Source: Lautropia dentalis (GTDB taxonomy: Bacteria; Pseudomonadota; Gammaproteobacteria; Burkholderiales; Burkholderiaceae_E). Taken from it: DNA of 64,000 bases. The stretch is taken from contig NZ_RRUE01000001.1 of assembly GCF_003892345.1 (NCBI RefSeq), positions 1,752,078 to 1,816,077 on the forward strand, written 5' to 3'. Below, one piece after another: positions 1-8,491 of this stretch. The translations under genes were made by a program, and so were the position numbers. The notes below the pieces were generated by a model. That model made no database searches. It worked only from the letters and a program-made list of their open reading frames with translations, and was not told the origin of the DNA. Every line of letters starts with the position of its first letter. Position 1 is the first letter of the stretch.

Positions 1-254
1 GGCACGATCACCTCGTCACCCGGCCCGACCCCCCAGGCATGCAGCACCAGGTGCAGCGCCTCCAGCCCGTTGCCCACCGACACACAGTGCCTCACCCCGC
101 AGTACGCTGCAAAGGCGCGCTCGAAGGCGGCGGTCTCCTCGCCCAGCAGCACCCAGCCGCTGTCGAGCACCCGCTCGAAGGCTTCGCGGAACGCCAGCCG
201 GTGACGGTCGTTGATGCCTTTCAGGTTCAGGAAGGGGATGGGGGCGGTGTTCAT
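1..254 (-). CDS. DegT/DnrJ/EryC1-family sugar aminotransferase, N-terminal part
   Basis: Only the first 84 codons lie in the window; the gene continues past base 1. The frame starts at ATG 254 and reads MNTAPIPFLNLKGIND, then a segment with LGEETAAFERAFAAYCGV and SVGNGLEALHL. These are typical of the N-terminus of PLP-dependent aminotransferases that act on nucleotide-linked keto-sugars. The start lies 15 bp after the stop of the FdtA-like ketoisomerase gene, so the two are very probably co-transcribed. By family knowledge, an FdtA/FdtB pair converts dTDP-4-keto-6-deoxyglucose to a 3-amino-3,6-dideoxyhexose for surface polysaccharide. The catalytic lysine lies outside the window, so the substrate is inference. 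Confidence 0.85.
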   Translation of the reverse strand, partial: MNTAPIPFLNLKGINDRHRLAFREAFERVLDSGWVLLGEETAAFERAFAAYCGVRHCVSVGNGLEALHLVLHAWGVGPGDEVIV

Positions 255-269
255 CGTCTGGCTCGGGAA

Positions 270-902
270 TCAGGTGATGTTCAGGACCAGTTCGTCATCG
301 AACGTGCCTGTGTCTTTCTGGTGGGTGGCCGGAGTATTCAGCAGCATCACACCTGCTTCCCGGTGGGCGTCCGTGGCCTGTTCGATGCCTGTCGCGCCTG
401 CGGCATGCACGGCCGCGGTTGCATGCACCGGCATCACATGATTCACCGTGCTGCCGGCATCGACGGCCGGGGGCGTGTGATGGTGCTGCGCCCGGAAGCG
501 CGTATGAACCTGCAGCATGAAATCACTGTAGTTGCGCAGGTAATCGCCCTCGTCATACACCTCGGAGGCCAGCACCATGCACACACTGCCGGAAGAGAAA
601 TTGTCCAGTTCACGCCAGGTCATCGGCGGAATGTAGAGTCCCTCGTAGGAGCGGTTCAGGTGGTAGCGCTTGCGGTCGAAACCGTCGTCCAGCACGATGT
701 CGAAGCTGCCGGACATGGCAATCACGAACTGGTGAAGGTTCAGGTGCGCATGCCCGCCGCGTTCCGAGCCACCGGGCACGTCGTACAGGTAATAGACACG
801 CCGGATATCGAACGGAATCTGGCGGCCGCCTTCCACGAAGGTCAGGTTGCCGCGCGGATCATGAATTTTCGGCAGCTGGAGAGTGACGCAGTCGACCAGC
901 AT
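270..902 (-). CDS. FdtA/QdtA-like sugar 3,4-ketoisomerase (WxcM-like cupin) with extended C-terminus
   Basis: A 210-residue protein from ATG 902. That start is preferred over the ATG at 932 because AGGGGA lies 8 nt upstream. Residues 1 to about 135 form one cupin domain of the FdtA/QdtA family: DPRGNLTFVEG, VPGGSERGGHAH, IVLDDG and YIPPMTWREL are visible. Such enzymes isomerise dTDP-4-keto-6-deoxyglucose to the 3-keto sugar. Known members are about 130-145 residues. Here some 75 extra residues, rich in His, Ala and Thr, follow the cupin and end FDDELVLNIT. The extension has no recognised domain. The aminotransferase gene follows directly. Family assignment is secure; the sugar product is inferred. 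Confidence 0.85.
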   Translation of the reverse strand: MLVDCVTLQLPKIHDPRGNLTFVEGGRQIPFDIRRVYYLYDVPGGSERGGHAHLNLHQFVIAMSGSFDIVLDDGFDRKRYHLNRSYEGLYIPPMTWRELDNFSSGSVCMVLASEVYDEGDYLRNYSDFMLQVHTRFRAQHHHTPPAVDAGSTVNHVMPVHATAAVHAAGATGIEQATDAHREAGVMLLNTPATHQKDTGTFDDELVLNIT

Positions 903-1082
903 GATGAAATCCCCTGAAGAACGGTCGGTCACCGGGCGGCAGGCGATGCGACAACGCCCACCATCCCCTGCGACGGGTTGCAGAAACGTCTGTTTTTTCC
1001 AGCGCCTTTTCCAGTGTTGGCGCTGGGGGCCATCGGGAACGCATGCGTTCCCGCACCGAACCCCGCCTGCTTCATGTGCGCT

Positions 1083-2642
1083 TCAGTGCGCAAGCGTCTC
1101 CGCCAGCGGTTGCAGCGTTCTGGCTTCGCGTTCTGTACCCCGGGCGGCATCCAGCCGGTGCGCCACCTGCAGCCCCTGCACGATCTGGTCGGACAGGCCA
1201 AAGGCGAACGGGCCGGCCGCAGCCCCCATCGGTTCGATGCCGGGCAGCGCGTCCACCATCTGGGCGCGCGCTTCCAGGAAGGTCTCCACCGCAGCCCGGG
1301 TGGGCAGCGGCAGGGCACCCTCGAAACGTTTCAGCTCGAACGCTTCCGGACGCGTGCCCGGGGCGACGATGCCCATCGTCGCCAGGTCCTTCAGCATGGC
1401 GTGCATCGCCGCGTTTTCGTCGAGCAGGCTCAGACCATGGTGGCCCATGAAGCGGTTTGGGTTGGCTTCCACCACCAGCTGCATGCAGCCGTCCTCGGTG
1501 GGTGTACCGCAGGCGGTGCTGTTGGTCACCCGGTAGATGCCCGTATCGTCGTCTACCGCGTGCAGCACGCTGATCACGTTCCAGATCTGGCTTTCGGCAA
1601 TCCGGAAGAAGCCCAGCATCAGCGGCAGGCGGTCGCGGTTCTCCGGCGGCGCTTCCAGACCGGCCGCGGCCATGCCCCGGTTGGGAGTCATCGCCCAGCC
1701 CAGCCGTTTGGCCACGATTTCGCCCCTGCCGGCCACATCGACCACGAAGTGCGTGGCCGTACGGCGCACACGCTGGATGGGGGCTTCGATCAGCTCGATC
1801 ATCGAGTGGTTTCTTGCCAGCAGGGCCAGATGCTGGACCAGGCCGGCAATCGTGCCCTGCACCGGATAATTGAAAACGGTCGGCGGCAGATTGCCGCTTT
1901 TGCCGTGGGTGGTGAGCGAGGCCAGCAATGTCTGCGGCCAGTACATCGGCAGCCAGGGCAGACGATGATAGAGCGCCATCAGATGGCTGGCATCGCGGTT
2001 CATCACCTGCCGGGCAAAGGGGGCGAACAGCGTCTGGTGCAGCGTGGGGCCGTGGATGCGGCGCGAAACCGTATCGGCATTGAAGGCAATGTCGCCGGGC
2101 GGCAGACGGTTCCAGCCTTCGGCGGCGGACCCATCGAGCGGCCAGGCCGCCTTGTTGGCCGGATGCCAGGGCGTGACATCGGCATGCACCTGACGGTCGA
2201 TCACCGCCAGCTCGCGGTGAATGGCGGCCGAGTTGGACAGATGGTGCAGGGCGCCGATGCCGTTGCCGAGCATCATGTCGGGCAGCAGCTTGCCATCCAC
2301 CCACATGCGCGGCGTGCTCACCGCGTGGGTGGTCTGCAGGCTCTGGACGTAGCGGCGGATGATGCCGGTGAAGCGGCCCACGTCGTTGCGCTTCATCGGG
2401 TCATAGCTGTCCAGGCGCGGCGTGTGCGAGGGCTCGGCAAACGAGCTGAATTCGTACAGGACCATGCCGCCATCGACGCGTTTGCCCAGGGCGTCGATGC
2501 CGGCAAAATAGCCACCCAGCGGGCCGCCGGTGTTGATGATGGTGGTGGGTAGTCCCTTGTGGGCACGTTCGGTGGCCGCAATCAGGACGGACAGGGCGTT
2601 GCCGGCCAGAACCAGCGGACGGGAGGAAATGGGGTTTTTCAT
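1083..2642 (-). CDS. FAD/NAD(P)-dependent oxidoreductase of the polysaccharide cluster
   Basis: A 519-residue protein. The N-terminus (LVLAGNALSVLIAA, then TGGPLGGYFAGIDALGKRVDGG) looks like the dinucleotide-binding fold of amine-oxidase/protoporphyrinogen-oxidase-like flavoproteins, although the first glycine motif is degenerate (AGNALS rather than GxGxxG). A later stretch, YPVQGTIAGLVQHLA, resembles the conserved segment before the second nucleotide-binding half in such enzymes. No clear ribosome-binding site precedes ATG 2642. Its place between methyltransferase and ketoisomerase genes suggests a role in sugar modification, but substrate and reaction cannot be read from the sequence. A UDP-galactopyranose-mutase-like activity is one alternative. 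Confidence 0.6.
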   Translation of the reverse strand: MKNPISSRPLVLAGNALSVLIAATERAHKGLPTTIINTGGPLGGYFAGIDALGKRVDGGMVLYEFSSFAEPSHTPRLDSYDPMKRNDVGRFTGIIRRYVQSLQTTHAVSTPRMWVDGKLLPDMMLGNGIGALHHLSNSAAIHRELAVIDRQVHADVTPWHPANKAAWPLDGSAAEGWNRLPPGDIAFNADTVSRRIHGPTLHQTLFAPFARQVMNRDASHLMALYHRLPWLPMYWPQTLLASLTTHGKSGNLPPTVFNYPVQGTIAGLVQHLALLARNHSMIELIEAPIQRVRRTATHFVVDVAGRGEIVAKRLGWAMTPNRGMAAAGLEAPPENRDRLPLMLGFFRIAESQIWNVISVLHAVDDDTGIYRVTNSTACGTPTEDGCMQLVVEANPNRFMGHHGLSLLDENAAMHAMLKDLATMGIVAPGTRPEAFELKRFEGALPLPTRAAVETFLEARAQMVDALPGIEPMGAAAGPFAFGLSDQIVQGLQVAHRLDAARGTEREARTLQPLAETLAH

Positions 2643-2718
2643 GGTGTGCAGATCGTTCGGTGAGCGTTGAAACGTTTTCCCGGCGTTTCAGGCAAATCAG
2701 GTGTTTGGTGGTGCAGGA

Positions 2719-3543
2719 TCACCCGAAACCGGGCCGGTCGGCGGGTTTCAGGTTCAGGTAGATTTCCGAGCCAAGCCCGGGCAGGTGTTTTTCCAGACCC
2801 ATCAGGCCATCGAGCATGCGGTCATCCATCACGCCCACATCCATCAGCGTCTGCATCTGGCGGTGCGTGAAGGGTTTGATGAAATACGAGCCCTGGCCTA
2901 CGATGTCGTAGCCTGCGGCGTGGCAGAGGTCCGCAAGGCTCTGCAAATCGAAGGTGGTGTGCTGCTGCAGGGTGCGTTGCCGCTCCGACAGCGCGTACAG
3001 GTCGTCGATCAGCCCCATCTCCAGCGCCAGCAGGCGGTGCAGCGAACGGGCATTGGGTACGTTCACGTGCAGGCGTGTGGTGGGCGTGCACAGAGGACGC
3101 AGGGCGCGGAGCAGGGTGAGCGGCGCCGGAATTTCATGCAGCAGACCCGACACCAGAATGGCGTCGAACCGCATGTCCGACAGGGGCGCCTGTGTGGCCG
3201 CATGTTCGAGCAGCGCCTCGATGACCTGGATGCGTCCATCATCACCCGCCAGCTCACGCGCATGGGTGGCAAACCGGGCACCGGGTTCGACAATGGTCAT
3301 CTGTTCGAATCCGGGATACACCGTGAAAATCGGCGCCATGCCGCACCCCACTTCCAGAATGCGTCGTGCCTGCCAGGTGCGCAGGGTGGTCAATACCACC
3401 CGCTTGCGCAGTTCTGCCTGGGTCGGCTCGAAGGATGCCGCCAGATACGACGTCTGGTAGCGTTCCATGTCGCGGTCTGCGGCGGAAGGGATGAGGGAGG
3501 GCGTTTCCATGCGGGCTGCCATGTGTTGCGGGCTGGCAGCCAT
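2719..3543 (-). CDS. Class I SAM-dependent methyltransferase
   Basis: A 274-residue protein. Motif I is ILEVGCGMA at residues 62-70. Motif II acidic residue is in MTIVEPGA, motif IV in FDAILVSGLLHEI, and a later LHVNVPNARSLHR segment is typical of small-molecule or sugar methyltransferases of the Methyltransf_11/23 type. The N-terminus is uncertain: ATG 3543, 3522 and 3510 are all in frame and none has a strong ribosome-binding site. Its neighbours make methylation of a lipid-linked or nucleotide sugar likely, but that is inference. Confidence 0.75.
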   Translation of the reverse strand: MAASPQHMAARMETPSLIPSAADRDMERYQTSYLAASFEPTQAELRKRVVLTTLRTWQARRILEVGCGMAPIFTVYPGFEQMTIVEPGARFATHARELAGDDGRIQVIEALLEHAATQAPLSDMRFDAILVSGLLHEIPAPLTLLRALRPLCTPTTRLHVNVPNARSLHRLLALEMGLIDDLYALSERQRTLQQHTTFDLQSLADLCHAAGYDIVGQGSYFIKPFTHRQMQTLMDVGVMDDRMLDGLMGLEKHLPGLGSEIYLNLKPADRPGFG

Positions 3544-3743
3544 GGTGCCGTGCAGGAGAGGCAGGCAGGAGGTCCGCCGTACCGGTGGCGGCCTTTTGCC
3601 GTTCGGACGGCAGCCGGGTGATGCCGGAATCAGACAGAAGGATGGCTGTGTCCGAGAAATGTGCCGTTTGGCGTATCGCGGGTCAGGAACGCGTCATGGG
3701 CTCATTCAACCCCGTGCGTGGCGAAACATGCCACGACACGCGT

Positions 3744-4754
3744 TCAGTGCGTGAGATCGAGCACCAGCGTCTGCAGAATGGTGGTTCGTGCGCCGAACAT
3801 TTCCTTGTGGCGCACCAGTCCCTCGTTGAGCACGGCACCGCCTTCGGTGGTGCAGGTACCAAAACTGGACCAGCGCTGGCCGCGCTGGCGGGCGTCCCCG
3901 ATGGCCTGCTCCAGAACGGCATGCTGGGCGCGGGATTCGAAACCTTCCGGCGCCGAGGCCAGATACTGGGTGTGCGTGACGCCGTCGTAATGGAACAGCA
4001 CGATGCCGGCATGCAGGGTGCGCCGGCCCCGTGCATCGGCCGGCCCCCAGCCACCCAGCACTTCCAGTTGCGGGAAATTTGCCGCGAGCCGCCCGATTTC
4101 GGCCAGGCTGTGCACCGGCTCCACGCCATGACGACGCTGCAGGGTATTGGCCAGCAGGGGCCAGTAGTCGGCCCAGGTACACGGGGCCACCGTGATGCCG
4201 TGCCGTGCAGCGATGTTCAGCGCCCGGTTCTTCTGGCTGGAGGCGGGGGAGGGGCGTTCCAGATCCAGTGTGCTGGAGAACAGCACCTGACTCACCCGCG
4301 CCCCCAGCCGGTGCAGCGCATAGAGGTCATCCTCGCTGGGCAGACGATGATAGATGTGGGGCGTGGCCCGGTAGTGCAGGGCTGCAAAACCCTGTTCCTT
4401 CAGCCAGCCGGCCAGCTGCTGCATGAGGGCGGGCACATGCTCGCCACCCAGTTTGGGGTCCATCACGAGGCCGCCGAAGGTCAGGCCACCGTGGCTGATG
4501 CAGATGTCACCTTCTGTTGGTGCACCGTCACCGGATTCCCGGCCACCGGTCGGGTGTTTCCGGTGCGCCGGCAGGATGGCCACGATTTTGCCCTGCCTGT
4601 TGCCGCTGCGGATGATGACCGAGGCATCCTCGAAGCGGTCGGCATGGTAGTCCATGTACGCGCGCTCGAACAGGAACACGCCATTTCGGCTTTTTCGGAC
4701 GAACTCGTCCCAGGCCGGTCGGTCGATGGAGGTATAGGGGTGGATGCTGAACAT
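3744..4754 (-). CDS. GNAT/FemAB-like acetyltransferase-type protein
   Basis: Given from ATG 4754 (336 residues, MFSIHPYTSIDRPAWDEFVRKS). An in-frame ATG at 4859 would add 35 residues of poor quality, and neither start has a convincing ribosome-binding site. The sequence has the two-lobed layout of Acetyltransf_6/FemAB-like proteins found in exopolysaccharide loci: SRNGVFLFERAYMDYH at the start, ISHGGLTFGGLV mid-protein, then HAGIVLFHYDGVTHTQYLAS and FGTCTTEGGAVLNEGL near the end. It may acetylate an amino sugar made by the FdtA/aminotransferase pair. The protein is not of the left-handed beta-helix FdtC type, so that role is speculative. Confidence 0.65.
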   Translation of the reverse strand: MFSIHPYTSIDRPAWDEFVRKSRNGVFLFERAYMDYHADRFEDASVIIRSGNRQGKIVAILPAHRKHPTGGRESGDGAPTEGDICISHGGLTFGGLVMDPKLGGEHVPALMQQLAGWLKEQGFAALHYRATPHIYHRLPSEDDLYALHRLGARVSQVLFSSTLDLERPSPASSQKNRALNIAARHGITVAPCTWADYWPLLANTLQRRHGVEPVHSLAEIGRLAANFPQLEVLGGWGPADARGRRTLHAGIVLFHYDGVTHTQYLASAPEGFESRAQHAVLEQAIGDARQRGQRWSSFGTCTTEGGAVLNEGLVRHKEMFGARTTILQTLVLDLTH

Positions 4755-4991
4755 GCTGCACACGGGGAAGGACGCTGGCCCAGTCCCGGAGATGGACCGG
4801 GGGATGGTGCCGATCATGGCACGGCGGCCGTGCAACGGGCCGTGCGTGCGGGACGGCATGGTCCGTTACCGGACCAACGGTGGTGCAGCGTGCAGTCAGC
4901 GGCGTCGGGTGATGCTTCATGGCGACACGGTGTGCCCTGTCGCCGTCGTTTCTGCCCCCGAGGCATCCCATGTGTTCTGGCAGGGGCCGGC

Positions 4992-7418
4992 TCAGGCGCC
5001 CATGGATTCACCCTGGTTCAGCTCTTTCAGTTTTTTCACAAACACATGCTGCGAAAAGCATTGTTCGTAGAACTGCCGGGCGCGCTGGCTGGCCTCCTCC
5101 ACTCGTGGTTTGAGCGTTCCGAGTCGTGCCAGCAGCTCAGGAATGTTCTGCCAGGCCAGATCCAGATCGGCGTAGGACGAATAATCGGCCAGCAGGGAAT
5201 CTTCGTGAAAACCATTGAATGGCAGCACCGGGTAGCCACAGCCGTGTGCCTCCACGGCACCACGTCCGCCGGACATGGGGGCAGAACCGATGTAGGCATG
5301 TGCGTCCAGCGTCTTGAGTGTCTGCCAGAGCGAGGGCACCTGACCGTGCCATACCCAGCGTGCAGGGTCGATGCCCTGTTCGCGCAGGTGCGCCCTGATC
5401 AGCCCGATGGTATGTTCATCAAGTTTGCCAATGTGGTGGAAGCGGCCGTCGATTTTCTTCAGCACAGCCGCCACGATGTGCTTCAGGGCGAGGGGGCCGG
5501 TCTGGACGAACTTGCCCTCTCGTCCCGCCGTGACCACCGAGAATGGTTTTTCGTCCGAAACCGGAAGGGGCGCGCGCGCGCCCTGGTCCCTGACGTACAG
5601 CGGCAGCCAGCTGCTCTGGATATGCAGCGCGCAGCCGCAGCGCTGCTGCAGTGAGGCTGTCAGGTCCACGTGGTGGATGCCAGGCAGCGTGCAGCCCAGT
5701 GCTGGCGTGTGATCGGCATGGTGCACGAAATAGCGTCGGACATGAGGTGCGTCATACGCAAGCGAGCCCACAAAGGCCACGGGATCCTGCTGGTGCGTCA
5801 TGTACCAGACCGATGCCGGCTGGTAGTGCTCGCAGCGTTCGGCCAGCTGATGGGCCTTTTGCCACAGCGTTCCCGGATCCAGCACGATGACCCTGGCCCG
5901 GGCTAAGCGCCTGCGCATCCATTGTTTCATTTCGGCTTCCACGTCACCGATGCGACCAAACAGGTTGGTCAGCACGAGAACCGGGTTGGGCAGGTGATTG
6001 ACCAGATCCTCCAGCACCCGGCTGTGTCCCCCCGTGTTCTCGTAAACATCACTGGCGATGAGCAGCGTGCATGTCGAGGCTTTGGAGGCCGGCCGTGCAG
6101 GGCGCAGACGACCGGCGGCCTGACGTTCCTGCTTCAGGCGTTCGGCCAGCTTCAGGATCCGTGCATCGAGTGCCGGATAGTACAGCCCGTACTCGATCAT
6201 CCCGGGCTGCAGAAAGTGATCCGTCACGCGCTGCACCATGGTCAGCAGGGCAAGGCCCGGCTGATCCTCTGCCAGCATCTGGTCGATGTCGAAGCACAGG
6301 TCCGGCATCATCTGGAACAGTGGTGCGGGCCTGCTGGCATCATGACGGCAATCATTTGCTTGCAAACCATCGGGTCTGGGGGCGGCCTGTTTTTCCCGTC
6401 CGGATGTTTCCTCTGTGGATGCCACCGTGTCGGGGGACACCACCATCACGTGGCGGGGAACATCCGGCACCCAGGGCAGGGGCATGCGGGGGCCAATGCA
6501 GCGGTCCTGGTCATCACAGGCCAGCATGGTGTCCCGCTGGGCCTGCCAGACACCCCTGGCAAAGCCCACGAGGTCGGCATATTCCGCAATGGGGTCCACC
6601 GTCCGGAAAATCTCCAGCTGCTGGCGGCTCACGTCGAAATAGAGGTCCGTGTCGAATTCCTGCGCAAACAGCGGTTCCAGTTGGCCATCCTCGAACCAGG
6701 TCACACAGGTATCGAAGACCGGGCCGGCGCTGGTATTGGGCAGCCGTTCCGACAGGACGGGTGTTCCCAGTGACAGACTCATGAAGGCACGCACCTGCTC
6801 GAAGCGGGCCGTGTCGTAGAAATGCAGATTCAGCAATCCCCTGGCCTGCAGTACCAGGCTGTTGCGCGCCGCTCCGTAAATGGGACGGGCCTGCAGGTGC
6901 ACGGTTCGGCCCGTGGCCTGGATGCGCTCGAGCAGTTCCTGCCGGCGCTTGTTCACACTGCCAATGAACAGCAGATCCAGCGGCCGTTTCTCCAGGGGCA
7001 GGGCGTCGTACGGCCCGGGCTTCATCCAGCCGGCATGGCCGAAGGACACGAGGGGGACATCCTCGGGATGATCGGTGTAGGCGGGTGGGTTATGAGGGTT
7101 GTAGTCCACCACCACGGCTGCCCGGAGCAGCCGGAGATAATCCGGGTCGAGGCGGGCACCGCCCTGGCCTGTCTGTTCGAGGTTGACGATGATGCAGCTG
7201 TGCGTCTGCAGCAGCCGGGCGTCAAAGCCGAGATGGGCGCCGAACACGAAATTGACGGCGTCGTGGCGCAGCAGGTTGCGGGCCAGCGTGACCTTCTGGC
7301 CGAGGCGGGTGAACTGCCAGTAGAAATACTGGGCAGGGTCCAGCAGGGCGTCGCCATGGAGGTAGCCCGGCGGATTGATCAGGCAGAGGTGGATTGCCGG
7401 GAGCTGTTGCTGTGCCAT
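4992..7418 (-). CDS. Two-domain glycosyltransferase fusion
   Basis: An 808-residue protein from ATG 7418, chosen over ATG 7454 because GGAAAGG lies 8 nt upstream. Residues 1 to about 310 resemble a GT-B-like half found in surface-glycan loci (LLFIGSVNKRRQELLERI, then SLSLGTPVLSERLP). A linker of about 130 residues includes a low-complexity part. Residues from about 450 form a second glycosyltransferase-like half: LLIASDVYENTGGHSRVLEDL, VTAGREGKFVQTGPLALK, then SAPMSGGRGAVEAHGCGYPV, which resembles the donor-binding segment of GT4-like enzymes. It is first in the predicted minus-strand operon and probably adds sugars to a surface polysaccharide. Donor and acceptor are unknown. Confidence 0.7.
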   Translation of the reverse strand: MAQQQLPAIHLCLINPPGYLHGDALLDPAQYFYWQFTRLGQKVTLARNLLRHDAVNFVFGAHLGFDARLLQTHSCIIVNLEQTGQGGARLDPDYLRLLRAAVVVDYNPHNPPAYTDHPEDVPLVSFGHAGWMKPGPYDALPLEKRPLDLLFIGSVNKRRQELLERIQATGRTVHLQARPIYGAARNSLVLQARGLLNLHFYDTARFEQVRAFMSLSLGTPVLSERLPNTSAGPVFDTCVTWFEDGQLEPLFAQEFDTDLYFDVSRQQLEIFRTVDPIAEYADLVGFARGVWQAQRDTMLACDDQDRCIGPRMPLPWVPDVPRHVMVVSPDTVASTEETSGREKQAAPRPDGLQANDCRHDASRPAPLFQMMPDLCFDIDQMLAEDQPGLALLTMVQRVTDHFLQPGMIEYGLYYPALDARILKLAERLKQERQAAGRLRPARPASKASTCTLLIASDVYENTGGHSRVLEDLVNHLPNPVLVLTNLFGRIGDVEAEMKQWMRRRLARARVIVLDPGTLWQKAHQLAERCEHYQPASVWYMTHQQDPVAFVGSLAYDAPHVRRYFVHHADHTPALGCTLPGIHHVDLTASLQQRCGCALHIQSSWLPLYVRDQGARAPLPVSDEKPFSVVTAGREGKFVQTGPLALKHIVAAVLKKIDGRFHHIGKLDEHTIGLIRAHLREQGIDPARWVWHGQVPSLWQTLKTLDAHAYIGSAPMSGGRGAVEAHGCGYPVLPFNGFHEDSLLADYSSYADLDLAWQNIPELLARLGTLKPRVEEASQRARQFYEQCFSQHVFVKKLKELNQGESMGA

Positions 7419-7517
7419 GTACGCGCCTTTCCGCAGGTTGTCCTTGGGGGCCACTGTAGCCGGGAGGCTGGCGGCGTGAGGTGCGGAAAAGCGCCGGTAT
7501 TGGGCCGGTTATCGGGA

Positions 7518-7877
7518 TCAGCCCTTCACGATCTCCACCGGACCGTGGTCGTCGCAGTGGTCGCCATGCGGGTGATGCAGGCGGCCGTTGACGATGTAGT
7601 CGATGTGGTCGCCGTGGGGAACGGCTTCGTGGCCGCAGCCGGGGCCGTGAACGTGGCCCGGCTCGTGGCCTTCGCAGGGCTGGCCGGCCGTGCAGCGGTC
7701 CGGATTGGTTTCGGTCACGCCAATGACGTGCTCGTCGACGTGATCGCCATGCGGGTGGTGCAGGTGACCATCGTGCACATAGTCGATATGGCCTTCGTGG
7801 CGGATGGCGGTATGGCCGCAGCCGGGGCCGTGGGTGTGGTCGTGATGCTCGTGGTGAGGCAGGTTGCAGGTGCTCAT
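7518..7877 (-). CDS. Histidine-rich, likely metal-binding protein with an internal repeat
   Basis: A 119-residue protein from ATG 7877; GAGGAG lies 7 nt upstream, so a longer frame to 7973 is not used. It contains two copies of a unit of about 35 residues with the pattern GPGCGHxAxxHxxHIDY, then LHHPHGDHxDxH. The units are separated by a Cys-containing linker (RCTAGQPCEGH). His and Cys dominate, which suggests binding of Zn, Ni or Cu in the cytoplasm; there is no signal peptide. A TATAAT -10-like hexamer lies about 35 bp upstream. The gene is divergent from adhP across the palindrome array. Metal and role are not determined. Confidence 0.75.
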   Translation of the reverse strand: MSTCNLPHHEHHDHTHGPGCGHTAIRHEGHIDYVHDGHLHHPHGDHVDEHVIGVTETNPDRCTAGQPCEGHEPGHVHGPGCGHEAVPHGDHIDYIVNGRLHHPHGDHCDDHGPVEIVKG

Positions 7878-8005
7878 GGCGGTACTCCTCATTGTTTGTC
7901 CGAATGCGAACTGCTCATTATATCCTCCCAGGATTTGTGGTGTGAGGTCCGGGTCCGTACTGAAAGCGTTCATAACACGCTCTGAATCGGTCTGCGGATT
8001 TGTTG

Positions 8006-8316
8006 TGCACGGGGTGTCGTTACTTTATATCTATATATGTGGATTGATGGTGCATGGAGTATCGTTACTTTATATCCATATATGGGGCTGCCGCGCACAG
8101 GTTATCTTGTATCCGGGTGCAGGTTTACCATGCATGAAATAACGTTACTTTATATCAGGATGTGGGTTTGCAGTGCATGGAAAGCCGTTACCTTATATCC
8201 GGATACCCGTGGCCGGACGCGGATGGCCGCTTCACATCAGGATACGGATGTGCGATGGCTTCGTATCTGGATACGGTCGCGTGATAGATGTAGTGTCGAT
8301 ACTGTATATCAGATTA
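8006..8316. repeat. Array of eight imperfect TATATCCGGATA palindromes, about 43-bp period
   Basis: Eight related 12-bp sites start at 8026, 8071, 8108, 8151, 8194, 8233, 8262 and 8305. The site at 8194-8205 is TATATCCGGATA, a near-perfect palindrome. Others read TATATCTATATA, TATATCCATATA, TGTATCCGGGTG, TATATCAGGATG, CACATCAGGATA, CGTATCTGGATA and TATATCAGATTA. Gaps between starts are 45, 37, 43, 43, 39, 29 and 43 bp, near four helical turns in most cases. Four sites (8026, 8071, 8151, 8194) sit in a longer conserved unit beginning TGCATGG or a variant, with CGTTAC just before the site. The tract is AT-rich against a GC-rich genome and separates two divergent genes. Confidence 0.75.
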
Positions 8317-8350
8317 TCAATACGATATATCGTCATGCGTGCAAAGAAAA

Positions 8351-8381
8351 GGCAGCATCCCATAAAAGGCAACATCCCATA
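8351..8381. repeat. Two direct GGCARCATCCCATA repeats upstream of adhP
   Basis: GGCAGCATCCCATA (8351-8364) and GGCAACATCCCATA (8368-8381) are 17 bp apart and differ at one base. They lie between the palindrome array and the adhP ribosome-binding site, a position fitting an activator site. This reading is inference. Confidence 0.45.
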
Positions 8382-8491
8382 CCATTACCGAAAAAGGGGA
8401 AAAGGTCATTGGGTGCATAATGGACCGCACGTGCTCGCCCTTGCTGTTTCGGGCCCGTCTGTACATGTCTGTATATTCAAGGAGACATTCC

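Noticed and set aside
8006-8316. CRISPR-like array
   Set aside because: Repeats are short and degenerate, the spacing varies from 29 to 45 bp, and no cas genes are near. Regulator sites fit better.
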